Assembly (NCBI GenBank): GCA_013399855.1
Contig: VXAY01005673.1
Span: forward strand, 372,001 to 436,000
Direction: 5' to 3'
DNA from: Oxyruncus cristatus
Taxonomy: Eukaryota; Chordata; Aves; Passeriformes; Cotingidae
DNA length: 64,000 nucleotides
Part shown: piece by piece, positions 45,701-57,700 of the stretch
Layout: each line of letters begins with the position of its first letter
Numbering within the stretch: the first letter of the stretch is position 1
The notes under the pieces: generated by a model
Told to the model about the DNA's origin: nothing
Databases searched by the model: none
What the model saw: only the letters and a program-made list of their open reading frames with translations
Program-made: the position numbers and the translations under genes

Positions 45701-48700
45701 GGAGCCACCCTCAACTTGCTACAGGCCGGTGGTGGTCGGTCCCAGTGTGCCTGTCCCAGCTTCTGCCTGGGGAGGCTGCTGCTCAGCCAGGAGGAATTGC
45801 CCCTCCAAATTGTGGGAGCTGGGGAGGTGGTGACACCAGGGGAAGATTGTGTTGTTCTGGCTCTATTTTCACTCTTCTGTCCTCCACTAAATTGGAAGCA
45901 GCTGTGCAGCCTGGACCAGCATCTGAAAAACAGCTTGGGAGGGGGCAAAATGCCTCTGCCCTTGAGCCAGCCACCCATCAGGGCTGGCAGCCTGCTGCGG
46001 GCCTTCTGCTGCGTCATCTGGGTGCAGGGGCAAGACTCACTCCATCCAGCCCTGGGAATGCTCTCCTACCCCATCGGGGGTCAGCAGTTCAGCAGCTCCA
46101 ACTGGGTTTGGGTAGCTCTTGCCTGCTGAGAGCCCTGCCAGCTGGCAGCTCTGTGTCTTTGCATCTGGCCCCATATAGGAAGGAGCTGGAGCCGGAAGGA
46201 CAGCCTCTCTCCTGGGAGGTGAAGATGCTGTGAGGTGCAGGAGGTGGCCAAGTGGCAGCAGGCAGGGGGATGCTGCAGGCAGGTACTCTTACTGCTGGTT
46301 GGCAGCCAGCTTTTCCTGCCCTTCCAGGAAACATCACTGTTTGGGGACAAGTGAGTAGGTCCTGGGCTCAGACTCGCCTGAGGGAAGGAGTGGCATTTGG
46401 GGTGGGAGAGTGGTTGAGCTGAGCCCTCTAAGCCTCCTCTGTCAAGGGCTCCATGCGTAGTTTGGGGAAGAATTTACAGGGACTTTTGAACTTGCCAATG
46501 ATTTCACAGCCCCACCTGTCTTGCGTCTCACTGTAGGACTGTTTTGAGGACCTCCTGGCTGGAATGTAAGCTGTCCCCATCCTTCTCCTTCAGACCCTCC
46601 ACTGCAGGTTTCTTCATGCTCAGCTCCCTTACGTCGTTCCTGGCCTGACTCCTTCCTGGGTCTGCCAGCTCTGAGGTCAGTCCTGGGGCCAAGAGCACAA
46701 AGCAGTGAAGGAGAAATCATCTTCACTCTATATCGCAACACCCTGGTGGCCATCAGTGGCAGGTGTCCTCCTGCAGTCCTGCTCTCCCTCTCCAGTACTG
46801 CTCCCCAAGCAGTGACCTTGGGGTAGCCACGTGTTGCTGATAGATAAAGCCCTCCCCTCCCAAGCCCAGGAGAAGGCAGGGTGTGGAGAAACATGTATTA
46901 CTCCTCTTTCATTCCCTGGCCGTGGGACTCTATCTGCTGAGGTTTTTTCACATGCATTCACTGAGTCCTTATTTTCAGACTTGTCTGGATATGAGCTGTT
47001 TTGCTCTCATCCTGTTTTGTTGTGCGCTTTCTCTTTACATGTCTCACCTTCACTCCTCTCAGCTGCAGACATGAGTGGATAATGGGGACATGGTCCTGTA
47101 GGCTCAGCCCATCCCTCTAATGTGCTTTAGCTGCTGCCCAAGGTGCAGCTGACTGAGATAACATCTGTACAGGCATAGGCAGAGAACCCTCTTGAGCAAA
47201 CCTGACTGGGGGAAAAGTACTAAAGTAAAAGAGGTGCATCAGACAGCCATGCCCCTGGGGTCTTACCTGATCGCTGCCCCAGCCCATCAGAGAGCATTCC
47301 TCTTCCCACCCGACTGGGTAAAAATAAGGAGTGTCACCTGCCTGTTGCAGAGGCAGGCTGCAGGCAGGCAGGCAGGCAGGCAGGAGCCAGAACTGTGCCT
47401 TGTGCTGTGCCATGGTTGGGATTGCTTTTGTCGTCTGTGCCTGGCTGTCCTGGCATGTGGTGGGCCTGTGCCACCACTGCATCAAGCCCCAGGTTCCTCC
47501 ATGCAAGGGGGACCCGCTTCCAACTTGGGGCTGCCTCTGGCTGCTCCTTGTGCTCCCAGCTGATTTTTACATTAAAGCTGTCCAGTTGTTCTCCACAGGG
47601 GTCCTGTAAGGTTTTCTCCATTTGGAAGCGGAAACATAGCTTCCTGCCATTGTCCTTCCCACTGCAGCCCCCAGGCCAATCCCAGGGGAGCACCCCTTCC
47701 CGCAGCAACCCCTCCCCGTGGCCTCCGGGCAGCACCTCCACTGGCCATTGGACCCCTGGGGGACTTGGACCAGTCTTGCAGATGTGGGCTGTGAGGGTCT
47801 ACCAGCTGCAGAGGATGCCAGGAGAGTATGAAGGTTTGGGGTAAGGCATCCCTGGGCTCTCCCCAAGTCCATGGTGGTCCCACGGGAAGCCATGGCCAGG
47901 TGTTGAGAGCTTGTTGTGAGCTTCTGTGCGTGCCTGTAGTGGATCACCCTCTGCCCCTCCCCATCTCCCTGCAGCTCCTGGAGGTGCTGAAAGCAGTCTG
48001 GAAGCATTGTCCGGGACCTGGAGGTGGTTTGTGCCTGGGTTTGGAGGTTTTGCAGCTGCAGTGGCCTGACCAAATCCCTCCCTCTACCCTTGGGAGAAAG
48101 GGTCTTCATTTTTCTAAATTTCCAACAAATTGAGTCTGAACCTAGCCCTAGAAAAATATGCCTCCCAAGAAGCAGGTCAAGGTTGTGGCTTGGAGGAGAC
48201 GGTCTTTTTCGCTGGGAAGAGTGGCCTGAGTGGGTGCCATCAAGGAAAACAGCTTCTCAGAAAAGCCCCTGTGAATCCTGTCTCTGCAAACAGTCTCCTG
48301 TGATCAACTTATCTCTCCTCCTCTGACGCCTGCTTCAAAATGATGTCTCTTCCGTAGCTCCTGCCCCACTGCTTCCCACCCCAGGCACTGTATCTCCTCC
48401 TGTGCCTCCAAACCACCGTCCTTGGAACAGGCAGCTTGCAGGGCTTTTCCTGCCTCTCCCAAAGATGCATCATCCCTGCGGTCCTGTGGCCTGAAGTGAC
48501 CAGGAGCAAGGGGCTGGGACCACCCTGTCCTTCTGGTAAGCTTCTTGCTGTTACATTACCATGTCCCCTTGCAAGCGTTTGACGGGACACTGGGCAGGAG
48601 AACCCATCTCTGCTCCAGGGAGATTGTGTGGGTAGCTGGAGGGGTTTTCTCTGGCCAGGTACGAAGTTGTGCCTGGGCTTGGGCTCTCACCGTGTGGCGA

Positions 48701-50200
48701 GAAGAGAGGTGTGTGGGTTCATTGTGGGCCTGACACTGCTAAGGACCCCTCAGTGGTGTTTGGCCAGTGATATGTCAGGGCTGGAAACCCACTCAGCAGC
48801 CCCAGTTAGGATATGGATACCCAGGTCTTCATAGGGCTCAGTAGTGGTTGGAAGAGTTTCAGGTCTGGCTCTGCCCTGCTACTGCCCTTTCCCTGGTGGG
48901 ATGCCCTTTGGGACAGTACTGGAGTCTCAGCAGGCCCGAGGGAATTTGCTGCGCGGCCAGATGGCTTTACCTGCTGGGGGCAAGGGCCCCCAGGGAGCCT
49001 CTCAGGGCTCCTTGAACTCTCCAGATAAGGGACTTTGCAGCCTGCTGGTGTGTGCAGTTCAAAACACACCGCAGGGCTGAATGCTCCCCCCTGCCAGCCG
49101 GCAGCCGAGATAACAGCGGGAGTGAGGTCAGTATGCGCACCTTCTGCTCTGTGGGGTGTTTGCGTGGTGGCTGCTGGTGCTGCAAGCCTGAAGGCAGAGA
49201 GGGTCTAGAGCTGCCTCTCCCTTTGCCCATGGAGGACTGAAGAGAACCAGGTGAAACAGGTCAGAAACATTGTCCAGGGACGCTCACTCTGTGGGGTGAG
49301 GGTGCTGCACAGGGCGCCTTGCAGGAGGTTTGTTTTTTGTTGACCAAGCCCTGGCAATGCAGAGGAGTTTGTCTGCAGACAGCAAGGCAAGGGAGAAGGC
49401 AGAAATACCCTCTTCATGCTCACCTGCTAAGCCCCCTTCTCAGGACACAGGCACGGGGCAGTGCTGGGGGAGCAGATGGCACCACAAGGCTGTTTCCTGA
49501 GAAGCAGAAAGCAGCAGAATAATAGGAAGTGCTATCAGCTCACTGATGGAAACTGCTCACAAAGGACTCCAAGAGTAGGAAACCTGTTGCAGGCCGTTGG
49601 AGGGATGGGGGACTGGAGGAAGAGACTCCCTAGCAGAAAAGCCAGTTGAAACTTTTGTTCACAAGAGCCTGAGCAGTTTCTTCCACCTTCTTTTGTGGGG
49701 CTTCTTAGAGCATCTGCAGAGGAAAAGTTAGAAAGCAATGGGAAACAGCAACAAGTGGCTCAGGCCAAGCAATGTTCCCCTGAAGGAAATGGAGGGTGAA
49801 GCAGCTGTCTGTCACGTGTGGCCTCTGGGCATTCACAACTGCCCCAGCCCCCAGGGACTGGGAGGGGGAAAGATGTGACATTTGTTTCTAAGAAGGGCTA
49901 AAGGGAACTTCAGGGAAAAGCTGACTGCTGGATCTGTTGTGTGTCCTCAGTGTCTGTGCAGGGCAGGGTCTGTGGGCAGGGGAAGATCCTGCCAAAGGGC
50001 CCCCAAGATTGGAGCAGTGCTTCATAGGGACTCTGGGCTCACAGTGCCCATGCTGCTTCCCAAAAAGAATGCCAGTCGGCTTTCAGCCCAGTTTTTAAGG
50101 GAACTTGCTGGTCAAGAGAGGAGGTCCTTACATGGCTCCATAATTAGTATGAAAACAGGAAGGATGGTGTAGGAGTCAGCAGTCAATTTTTGCAGTGAAA
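39720..50200. other. Long non-coding stretch, probably a 5' intron of the transporter gene
   Basis: About 10.5 kb without a supported exon. The longest open frame, 304 codons on the minus strand at 45103-46017, shows no domain and has the S/P/L/Q/R composition of an accidental frame. A small near-duplication (ggggatgcgaagtg) occurs at about 39803 and 39840, and a (GGCA)n microsatellite lies at 47.36 kb. Confidence 0.45.
47361..47384 (+). repeat. (CAGG)n microsatellite
   Basis: Six uninterrupted CAGG units within a longer GGCAGG-rich run. Confidence 0.95.
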
Positions 50201-50204
50201 AGAG

Positions 50205-50750
50205 ATCTCTGCATTGGTCCCATGTTTTTTCAACACGCTCATGACCTGAAAAAGGGAATGAGCAATGAGATGTCAGGGCTTTGCTGAGGTGATTGGATTA
50301 CTCAGGTTCATGGGGACAAGTGCCAGCTAGGAAAGAGTACTGACAACAATTACAACACCAGGCAGTAGGCAGATGAAATTCAGTATAGATAAATATCAAG
50401 TGATAGACAAGGGAGGGAGGGAAAAGGCTCCAAATCCACAAATAAAATTATGCTCTGAGCTGGCCACTCGCAGCAAGGCCTGGAGCTATTTCAGATGGCT
50501 TGATGTGCATAAAAACGCAAATCGAATCATCTTTGTGAGTGCCAAAGCAGAAACAAAGCAGGAAAGCCTTGTGCCACTCTTCAGATTGGTGTATCACCCC
50601 TGCACAGTCCCTGTGTGCCCCAGCACCAGCATCTCTGGAAGAGTCGAGGGGAGCTGGGGAAGGTTTGGAAAGGCGTGGAGCCATGCCTGAATGACTAAGT
50701 GAGCTAGAATTTCTCTTTGGAAAATGTGCTGTTGGGTGGATACAATCCAG
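50205..50750 (+). mobile_element. Ancient CR1-type LINE fragment (reverse transcriptase 3' part), sense orientation
   Basis: Degenerate matches to CR1/L3-type LINE ORF2 appear in order on the plus strand. A TTTTTTCAACACGCTCATGA block with ACCTGAAAAAGGG resembles the FFNxFINDLEKG region. Next comes an ATGAAATTCAGTATAGATAA block (MKFSIDKYQV) and, near 50690, GAATGACTAAGTGAGCTAGA with TTTCTCTTTGG (LSELEFLFG-like). Stops and frameshifts are frequent, so the copy is old and dead. It lies in opposite orientation to the younger CR1 pieces in this window. Confidence 0.65.
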
Positions 50751-53600
50751 GTCTGTAAAGCCGCCACTCCAGTGTTCATCCACCCTTTGATGTCGAGGGC
50801 GAGGGAGCCCTGGCTGAGGCCCTGTGTTCAAGGGGAGCTGCTGCCCCCTCTCAGAAGCTCCCAAGTTAAAGGGGGAAGTCATATTTCACAGAAGCGAAAC
50901 CCACCATGGGCTACAATGCATGTGAACAGCATGTCCCTTCCTGCTCAGAGGCTGGGGAACAGTTGGGGAATTAGTCTAGGAGTGTGCCACTTTTACCTTT
51001 TCCTGGCATCTGCTTTTTCCTCTGATGGAGATCAGCCTTTGAGCCAGATTGGCCTCTGCTTTGACCCAATGTACTGCCTGCCCTTATTTTGGGAGGGTTT
51101 GCGTTTGTCTCAGTGCTGTGGTAATGGTGCACAACTGCACACACTCATACTTCTTATGAAATACAAGCATGTGCCTCACAGCTGGTGGCTGAAGGTGGAC
51201 GCAGGCAGGACGCTGCCCAGGAGGCTGGTTCCCTGGACCCCTGGCACAGGGTAGAAGGATCCATGAGCAGCGTGGTCAGAGTTCAGGCTCGCACTTGAAA
51301 TCTCATGAAACGGGCAGTCTTGGAGTGTTTCCCATCCTCGAGCAGCGTCATGGGCAGCAGAGCTTCATATGACTTACATCCCTGTGCTGAGTTGTTCTGT
51401 GCCTGCAGGTAAACCTTGAGGGGCCTCCAGATCAGCCTTCCTGCCAGGAGGGCTCTGGTGTGCCCAATGGATAGGCAGATGTAGGGGATGGGGTGTAGGC
51501 TGGTGAGGCAACCAGCCCTGTCCCATCTTGGACGTACTTGAAAGAAGTACTGACCTTATGCCTGCAAAGTGATCCCCCTACAAGTGGTGTCAGGAGGACA
51601 TGAGGTGCTTGCCATTGAGTCTGCTGGCAACCCCTTGGTTAGGGACAGCAAGGACAGTGCTACACTTGGTGTTATGTAAAGGGCTTTTCTTTAAAGAGCT
51701 GATGTTTCTGGATATAAACCCATAGCATGCTTACATGGCACGGTGGAATTGCTCTGGAGTGGGAAGCCAAGCATGCACTGTGCTTGCTTTCAGCGAAGGC
51801 AGCAGGGGACTATGGGAAAAGGCAATGCATGAAAAGGGAGAGATGGGGCAGTGTCTGAAGCCGGCTGACAAATTTCTCCCTGCAGGTGTGGCTGTCCTGC
51901 AGTGCGGGTTTTTCCGTGGAGGTTAGGCAGTTTTGGTGGCAGCTGGCCCTGCTGTCAGCTCCCAGGGCTTGGCTGGCAATGGGACTGCACGTGGCCAAAT
52001 ACCACAGGTGTCACTTAGCATCTGTCACGGCCTTTGTGAGGCATGAATCGGCAATTAAAATTGTGCCATCTCTTGTTGGTACCTGCTCAGAGGTGCTAGC
52101 CTGTGATTTGTTAAACCCACTCCTTGTGATCCTGCTCCTTCCGCTTACACATCACTTTTGTGGGCATAGGACAGACTGCTCTATGCCCAGGATCAAAGGG
52201 GATGTCCTTGAGCCAAGGCCCCACATCGCTCCTCCTTTTCCCTGTCCCTTAGGATGTGCAGGCACCAAGCTGGTGGCTCGGCTAAACAGTAGCAGACTCC
52301 TCTGGGAGGTGGTTAGAGCTGTGCTGCGCCGGCTGGAGGGTTGGCATCTGTTCCCACGTCCCATAGGGTAGGGCTGCTCTCCCCCCGTGGGAGCAGGGCT
52401 GCCAACTGTTGCTGGTGTTGGTTCATGTGACCTTTTCTGTTTTAGGGTTGTTTGTAACAGCCAGCGGCTGGAAGTGTTTCCTGCTGTAATGACTGCTGAC
52501 CCGTGCACCCTTTGGCAGGCACTGTCTCTTTGTGGAAAAAATTAGGAGGCACTTAGCAAAGTGAGATAGAAAACAAACATAGCAGGCAGGAGACTGCGGC
52601 TGGGCAGTGTCTGCCAAGGAGGCTGGGCTCCTGATGCGGGCATGTGGGCACTCTGCAGGCGGAAGCAGGAGGCGGTGGGACAGCAGCATGTTGGAATGCC
52701 CTGCCCCAGCACCCCCGGAGTCCTACTCTCTGTCCCCCCCACTACCTCCTCAATACCCCCAGCTCCTGCCATCTCCTCCACGGCGGTCTTCCCTTCCTCC
52801 CTTCCCTGGACACCTGGGCAGTGTGTGGTACCACACACTTGGGCTCTGTGCCAGCTGTGGTACCTGATACCTCTTCTCCTCTTCCACGGGTGCCACTAGA
52901 CCCCCAGGGCTCCAGCCCGCGTGACTTGAGCCAGGGCCTGACGCTCACTTCTAAGAGCAGGGCGGGTGTGGAAGCAGGGGAACACACTGCCTTCAGATAC
53001 CCTGAACACGGGGCTTGCCCTGGCTCTGTCCTCTCTCCCCAGGTATGTCTGTGGGGTCAGTCCCTGCCCCTGTTCCCTGGGACACTGATGTGACCTGGTG
53101 GGGTATTGAAGGGGGCCAGGGGCTTGTACTGGCAAGAGGCAACATGTTGAGGGCTTGCTGGGGACCAGTTGGGGGAGCTGGGGTTCTCCTGCCTCTTTTG
53201 AGTTGGGATCTGTTTGCTTGGACACAAGCAGGGGCCCTGGTGGGGTTTCCAGGTGCGACGTGGTGGCAGCTGTGCTTGCAGATTCCCCTGCTAATCCCAG
53301 GCTAGGGCTTGGGGTGTCTCTTCCCCAGAGGCACTGGCAGGCTGCCGCGAAGGGATTTTGGGATGTTTTCTCTGGAAGCCCTGATGGCTCGCAAGGGCAA
53401 GGCAGGAGCTGTCATGCTCCCAAGCTGTCTGCGTGGGAAGGGAGGGGAGCGGTGCTGCAGATGGCTCTGACATCAACAGGGTGGCACCTGTCGGGTTGGC
53501 AGGGCTCTCAGTCCTGCGCAGGCATACTGTCGTCCTGCTCTGGCTTTCCCAAGCAGCCAAGGGGCTTCCCAAATGCCTCTCCACATCCTGCAGGCTATGT
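50751..53600. other. Non-coding stretch, nothing recognised
   Basis: About 2.8 kb without supported exons or repeats, just upstream of the proximal promoter candidate of the transporter gene. Confidence 0.45.
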
Positions 53601-53689
53601 TTTGGCTCCAGCATAACTCAGGCTCCCCAGTCTGCAGTACCCCACTGCAGGAGGAGGCGATCTGTGTCCGGAACCACACGGCCACTGTG

Positions 53690-53960
53690 CCAGGGGACGG
53701 GCTGCGCTGCCTTCAGTGCGTGCAGGGGCTGGCACGAACTACAGATCCCAGCATGCTGCTGGCTGCCTGCCTCCTCCTCCGCCCCACCTGGCAGGGCGCA
53801 GGCAGGGATGCTGCAGGCGGTGGCAGAGCAGGCGGCCAGTGGGCATGTCCCGGGAGGGCCGGGGACGCAGCGCCGGCAGCCCCACTGCAGGTGAAGCCCT
53901 AGGAGAAGTGCTGGAGCACCCCATGCGGCGTCGCCCGGACTGGAAAAGGACAAGGCAGGC
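53690..53960 (+). promoter_or_regulatory. Candidate proximal promoter and untranslated exon of the transporter gene (ZNF143-type motif)
   Basis: A CpG-enriched patch contains ACTACAGATCCCAGCATGC at 53738-53756. This agrees with the ZNF143/SBS promoter motif ACTACAATTCCCAGCATGC at 17 of 19 positions. About 135 bp downstream, CCCACTGCAG ends at 53890 before gtgaag, a good splice donor that could join the acceptor at 54732. Such motifs are typically found close to transcription starts. That this is an active promoter of the transporter is inference. Confidence 0.5.
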
Positions 53961-54732
53961 CTGAGGCTTCTCCAGGGCGGTTAATCCCGCTTTGCCCTGG
54001 GAAGCGGGGGGAACCGGGAGGGAAGGTCCCTTCTCCGGACTCCGGAGACTGGATCTGTGGGGTTGTCTGCTGGGAGAGTGATGTCTGAGCAGTGCAGGGG
54101 CTCAGCAGGTGGTGATGGGAAAAAGGAGCAGTGGGTGCTTGGGAGGGGACAGCAGTGCAAGGAACGCCCGTGGCTTTTCAAGGTGACCCAGGAAAGGGCT
54201 GCAAGAGCCCCAGGGAAGCGGAATTGAATGGAAATGGGGGATTTGCGTGGTTCTGGCCAGAGAGGCTGCTGAATTAAATGTGTCTTTTGTGCTGCGAAGC
54301 CCCGGGCGTTGGAGGGAGGTGGGGAGGGCAGGGCAGGGGGGGCAGACACAGCCCACTGCGCACATGTTTCACTCACAGCCCCAGGATTGGGGACATAGAG
54401 CTGCAGGCTCACAAATCCTTTAAGAGCCTGCTGCGAGCAGCTGGGCGGCCAGCATGAGCAGCCTGGGCACCTCAGGAAAGCAGTTTCCTTTTGGAGGGAA
54501 GGCTTGATGTGTCCAGCCAGCAGAATAAGGCTATGTACCACAGCCCCTCGGTGAAGGACTCTGAGCCACAGCTTTCCAAAACTCCTGTGCTGTGCTCTCA
54601 TCATTTGCTGGGTTGGTGTTTGGCTCCCAGTACTGTGGAGCACCGGCAGAATGGATTGGGGTTAAAACCAGTACTGCCCCTGCCTGGCTTGTGTCCCTCA
54701 CTCTCCAATAAAATCTTCTGTTTGCTTTCCAG

Positions 54733-54786
54733 ACGGAGAGCACCGACAAGACTTGCCGGGACCTGTGCTGACTCTTGCCACACAAG
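54733..54786 (+). other. SLC29A1: 5' UTR part of the first coding exon of the transporter
   Basis: An acceptor (gtttgctttccag) ends at 54732, so the coding exon 54733-54815 starts with 54 untranslated bases and must be preceded by a non-coding exon. The ATG at 54787 follows ACAAG and is the only start giving the family N-terminus. The AATAAA just upstream in the intron (about 54705) is not expected to act as a terminator. Confidence 0.8.
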
Positions 54787-57700
54787 ATGACAGCAAGGGA
54801 CGGGCCCCAAGATAGGTAATGCTGGGTTCTGATGTAAGGTGTAGGAGCACATCCAGGATACCAGGAGGTGAGGGAGGACAGGGAGACCCAGCATCTGGGG
54901 GGACGACCACTCCTGCATGCTCACTGGGCTACCAAGCTGTCCCTTCTCTCTCAGCTTTTCCATAGCAAATAGGCTGTAAATACTCCCTTGTGCCGGGACA
55001 CGCCTGGGAAACCTGACTCCCTCACAGATCTGGCAACATCTGCTGTGTATCTGGGTGCCACATGCTAAGGGGAGGCCAGCCTCCCCCTGCCTTTGTACCC
55101 TGCTGGGAAGGGTCTCCCATGGCCCCTCTGCAGTGCCACATCTCCTCCGGCAGCCCAGGCTAGCAGGAGCTGTGGGGCAGGGGAATAAATACTGTCCTCC
55201 CTCCTCCTCCTGATGCCTCCCACTGTGGGGCCAGGGACAGTCAGAAGCGATGTCTGTCCCCTACCCTGCCCAGCATCCCCCTCCAAATTGCTCTGTCCCC
55301 TCCACAGGTACAAGGCTGTCTGGCTGATCTTCTTCATCCTCGGCCTGGGAACCCTGCTGCCATGGAATTTCTTTATGACCGCCAGGGAGGTGAGGGCTTC
55401 CCTCTCCTGTCCATGACACTAATTGTCCCCTGTCATGTTGAAGGACCATGGTGTAGGTGTGTCAGCAAGGCACAGCGTAGAGCTTCGGTGTTGGTACGCA
55501 GGGGATACAAACGAGTGGCACTGAGGCGGCAGGAGGGATGAGTGGGGGTCCGGAGGAAGGATAAGGGTAGTCTGCATGTGCTAGGGGGAGGCCTCGCAAA
55601 ACCTCCGCCTCAGCAGGCTCCTTCCCTCGCAGTACTTCATCAGCCGCCTTAAGGACCCAGAGGAGATGAGCCATGTCAGGAACGAGACCTCCAAACCCTC
55701 CTACCTGGAGTCCATGTTTGACAACTTCATGACTCTCTGCGCTATGGTGCCCCTCCTCATCTTCACCTGCCTCAACTCCTTCATCCACCAGCGGTGAGCC
55801 TTGCCCTGTCCTTGCCCCTGCCAGCCCCCATAGGGCTGCCCAGCCCTGGCCTGTCCTCCTGCCCCAACACTGAGCCAAGCCACAGCCTGTTCAGTCAGGT
55901 CAAAGGCAAAACACCCATCTCCTGTCCTAGGGTTTGGCTGCAATTCCTCCAGGAGAGCTTGGTCCCTGCCTCACAGGCTTTTGGAGGGGTGGGTTTTCCT
56001 GACTGAGGCCCTCTTTTGCAGGATTCCCCAGCAGATTCGCATCTCGGGCAGCCTGGTGGCCATTGGGCTGGTGTTTTTAGTCACTGCAATCATGGTGAAG
56101 GTCCCCATGGACCATCTTCCCTTCTTTGTCTTTACCATGATCAGCATCGTCTTCATCAACTGTGAGTGGAGCAGGGGGGGAAGGAAGGGGGCACAGCCCC
56201 ATGGCTAGAGTTGATCCCTCTGGGAGAAAAGCACGAACCTCAGTGTGGGAGACCCAAGGAGGAGGGGGGCTTGCCTTACCTCGCAGGGCAGGGGCCTTGG
56301 CTCCCCACAGAGTCAAGGTCCACTCTTGCCATTGGTTTCTCATTTCTGCTCATGGTTTCCCTTCACAGCGTTTGGCGCTATTCTCCAGGGCAGCCTCTTT
56401 GGGCTGGCAGGGCTCCTGCCTGCCAGCTACACAGCCCCCATCATGAGCGGGCAGGGTTTGGCGGGCACCTTTGCTGCTTTGGCGATGATCTTCAGTATTG
56501 CCAGTGAGTAATCCCTGCCCTGCAGGCGACAGGGCCTTCCCAGAGCACTGCTGTCACAGGATCTGCTGGGGCCATGCTTCAGGATTGCGTGGCAGATGAC
56601 AGCAGGGCTTCGCTCCTCTCAGCCCTCGTCATCTTTTTCCTTTTTCTCCCATCTCTCTCTTCCTGTGCCTTCAGTTGGTGCCCAGCAACCCGAGAGCTTC
56701 ATCGGTTACTTCACCACGGCCTGTGTGGCGATCGTGCTGGCAATCTTCTCCTACATCATTCTGCCTCGCATGGTGAGACTGTTGTCCTGGTGGGGAAGGG
56801 TGTGGGGACATGGAACCTTTGCACATCCCAGCACAAGAACTGTGGCCCACTAGTACCCACCTGTGGCTCCTACCAGCCTTTACCTCCTGTGTCAGGGCAA
56901 GCTCTCCTGTGTCCTGAGGGAGCACTCAAAGATACTTCCCACCTCAGATAGCTCAGTAAGAATATGAGTTTCTGGAATATCTTAGTCCGTGGGAGAGCAG
57001 GAAAGCATCGTTATCAGACATAAGTGGAAGGAATACTTTGCCCATGTTGCCCGTATCTGCTGTTGCCACACAGCCCCTGGCAGCCTTGTTTCCGCATGCG
57101 TGAACGAGTCTTCCGTGCTGTCTCTCTCCAGGATTTCTTCCGATACTACTCCATGAAGGACAAGACAGAGTACCACGTGTACAATGCAGAGCTGGAGACC
57201 AAGAGAGACCTGATTAAGAAAGGTGAGGGGCTGAGAGGAGGAAGGGAAAGGGAAAGGAGGAAGAGCTGAAAGAAAGAATGAGAGAGAAGGACTGAATTAG
57301 AGCTCAGTCTGGTAAGCCCTACTTGTGTCTCTCCCTGCAGATGAGAATGGGATGGAGCAGAATAACTCAAAGGTCATCCCTGTCCACAGCCCTGATGAGA
57401 AGCCCTCTGTCGTTGCTATTTTTAAGAAGGTCTGTGTGTTGCCAGCAAGCCTCGCCCTGCCCTTCTTTTCAGGATGGGCAAAGGTGTAGGAGAGCATGGG
57501 GATAGGAGACCAGCCCTGCACTGGTCCCTTGCCCTGTGTTTGGTACCAACATCTTTTTTTTATCTTCCTAGCTGTGGGTCATGGCTCTGTCTGTCTGCTT
57601 CGTCTTCACTGTCACCATCGGCGTCTTTCCTGCCATCACAGCTAAGGTGTCCACTGTCCTTGGAAAGGAAAACAGATGGGGTAAGTGTGCCAGCGATGGG

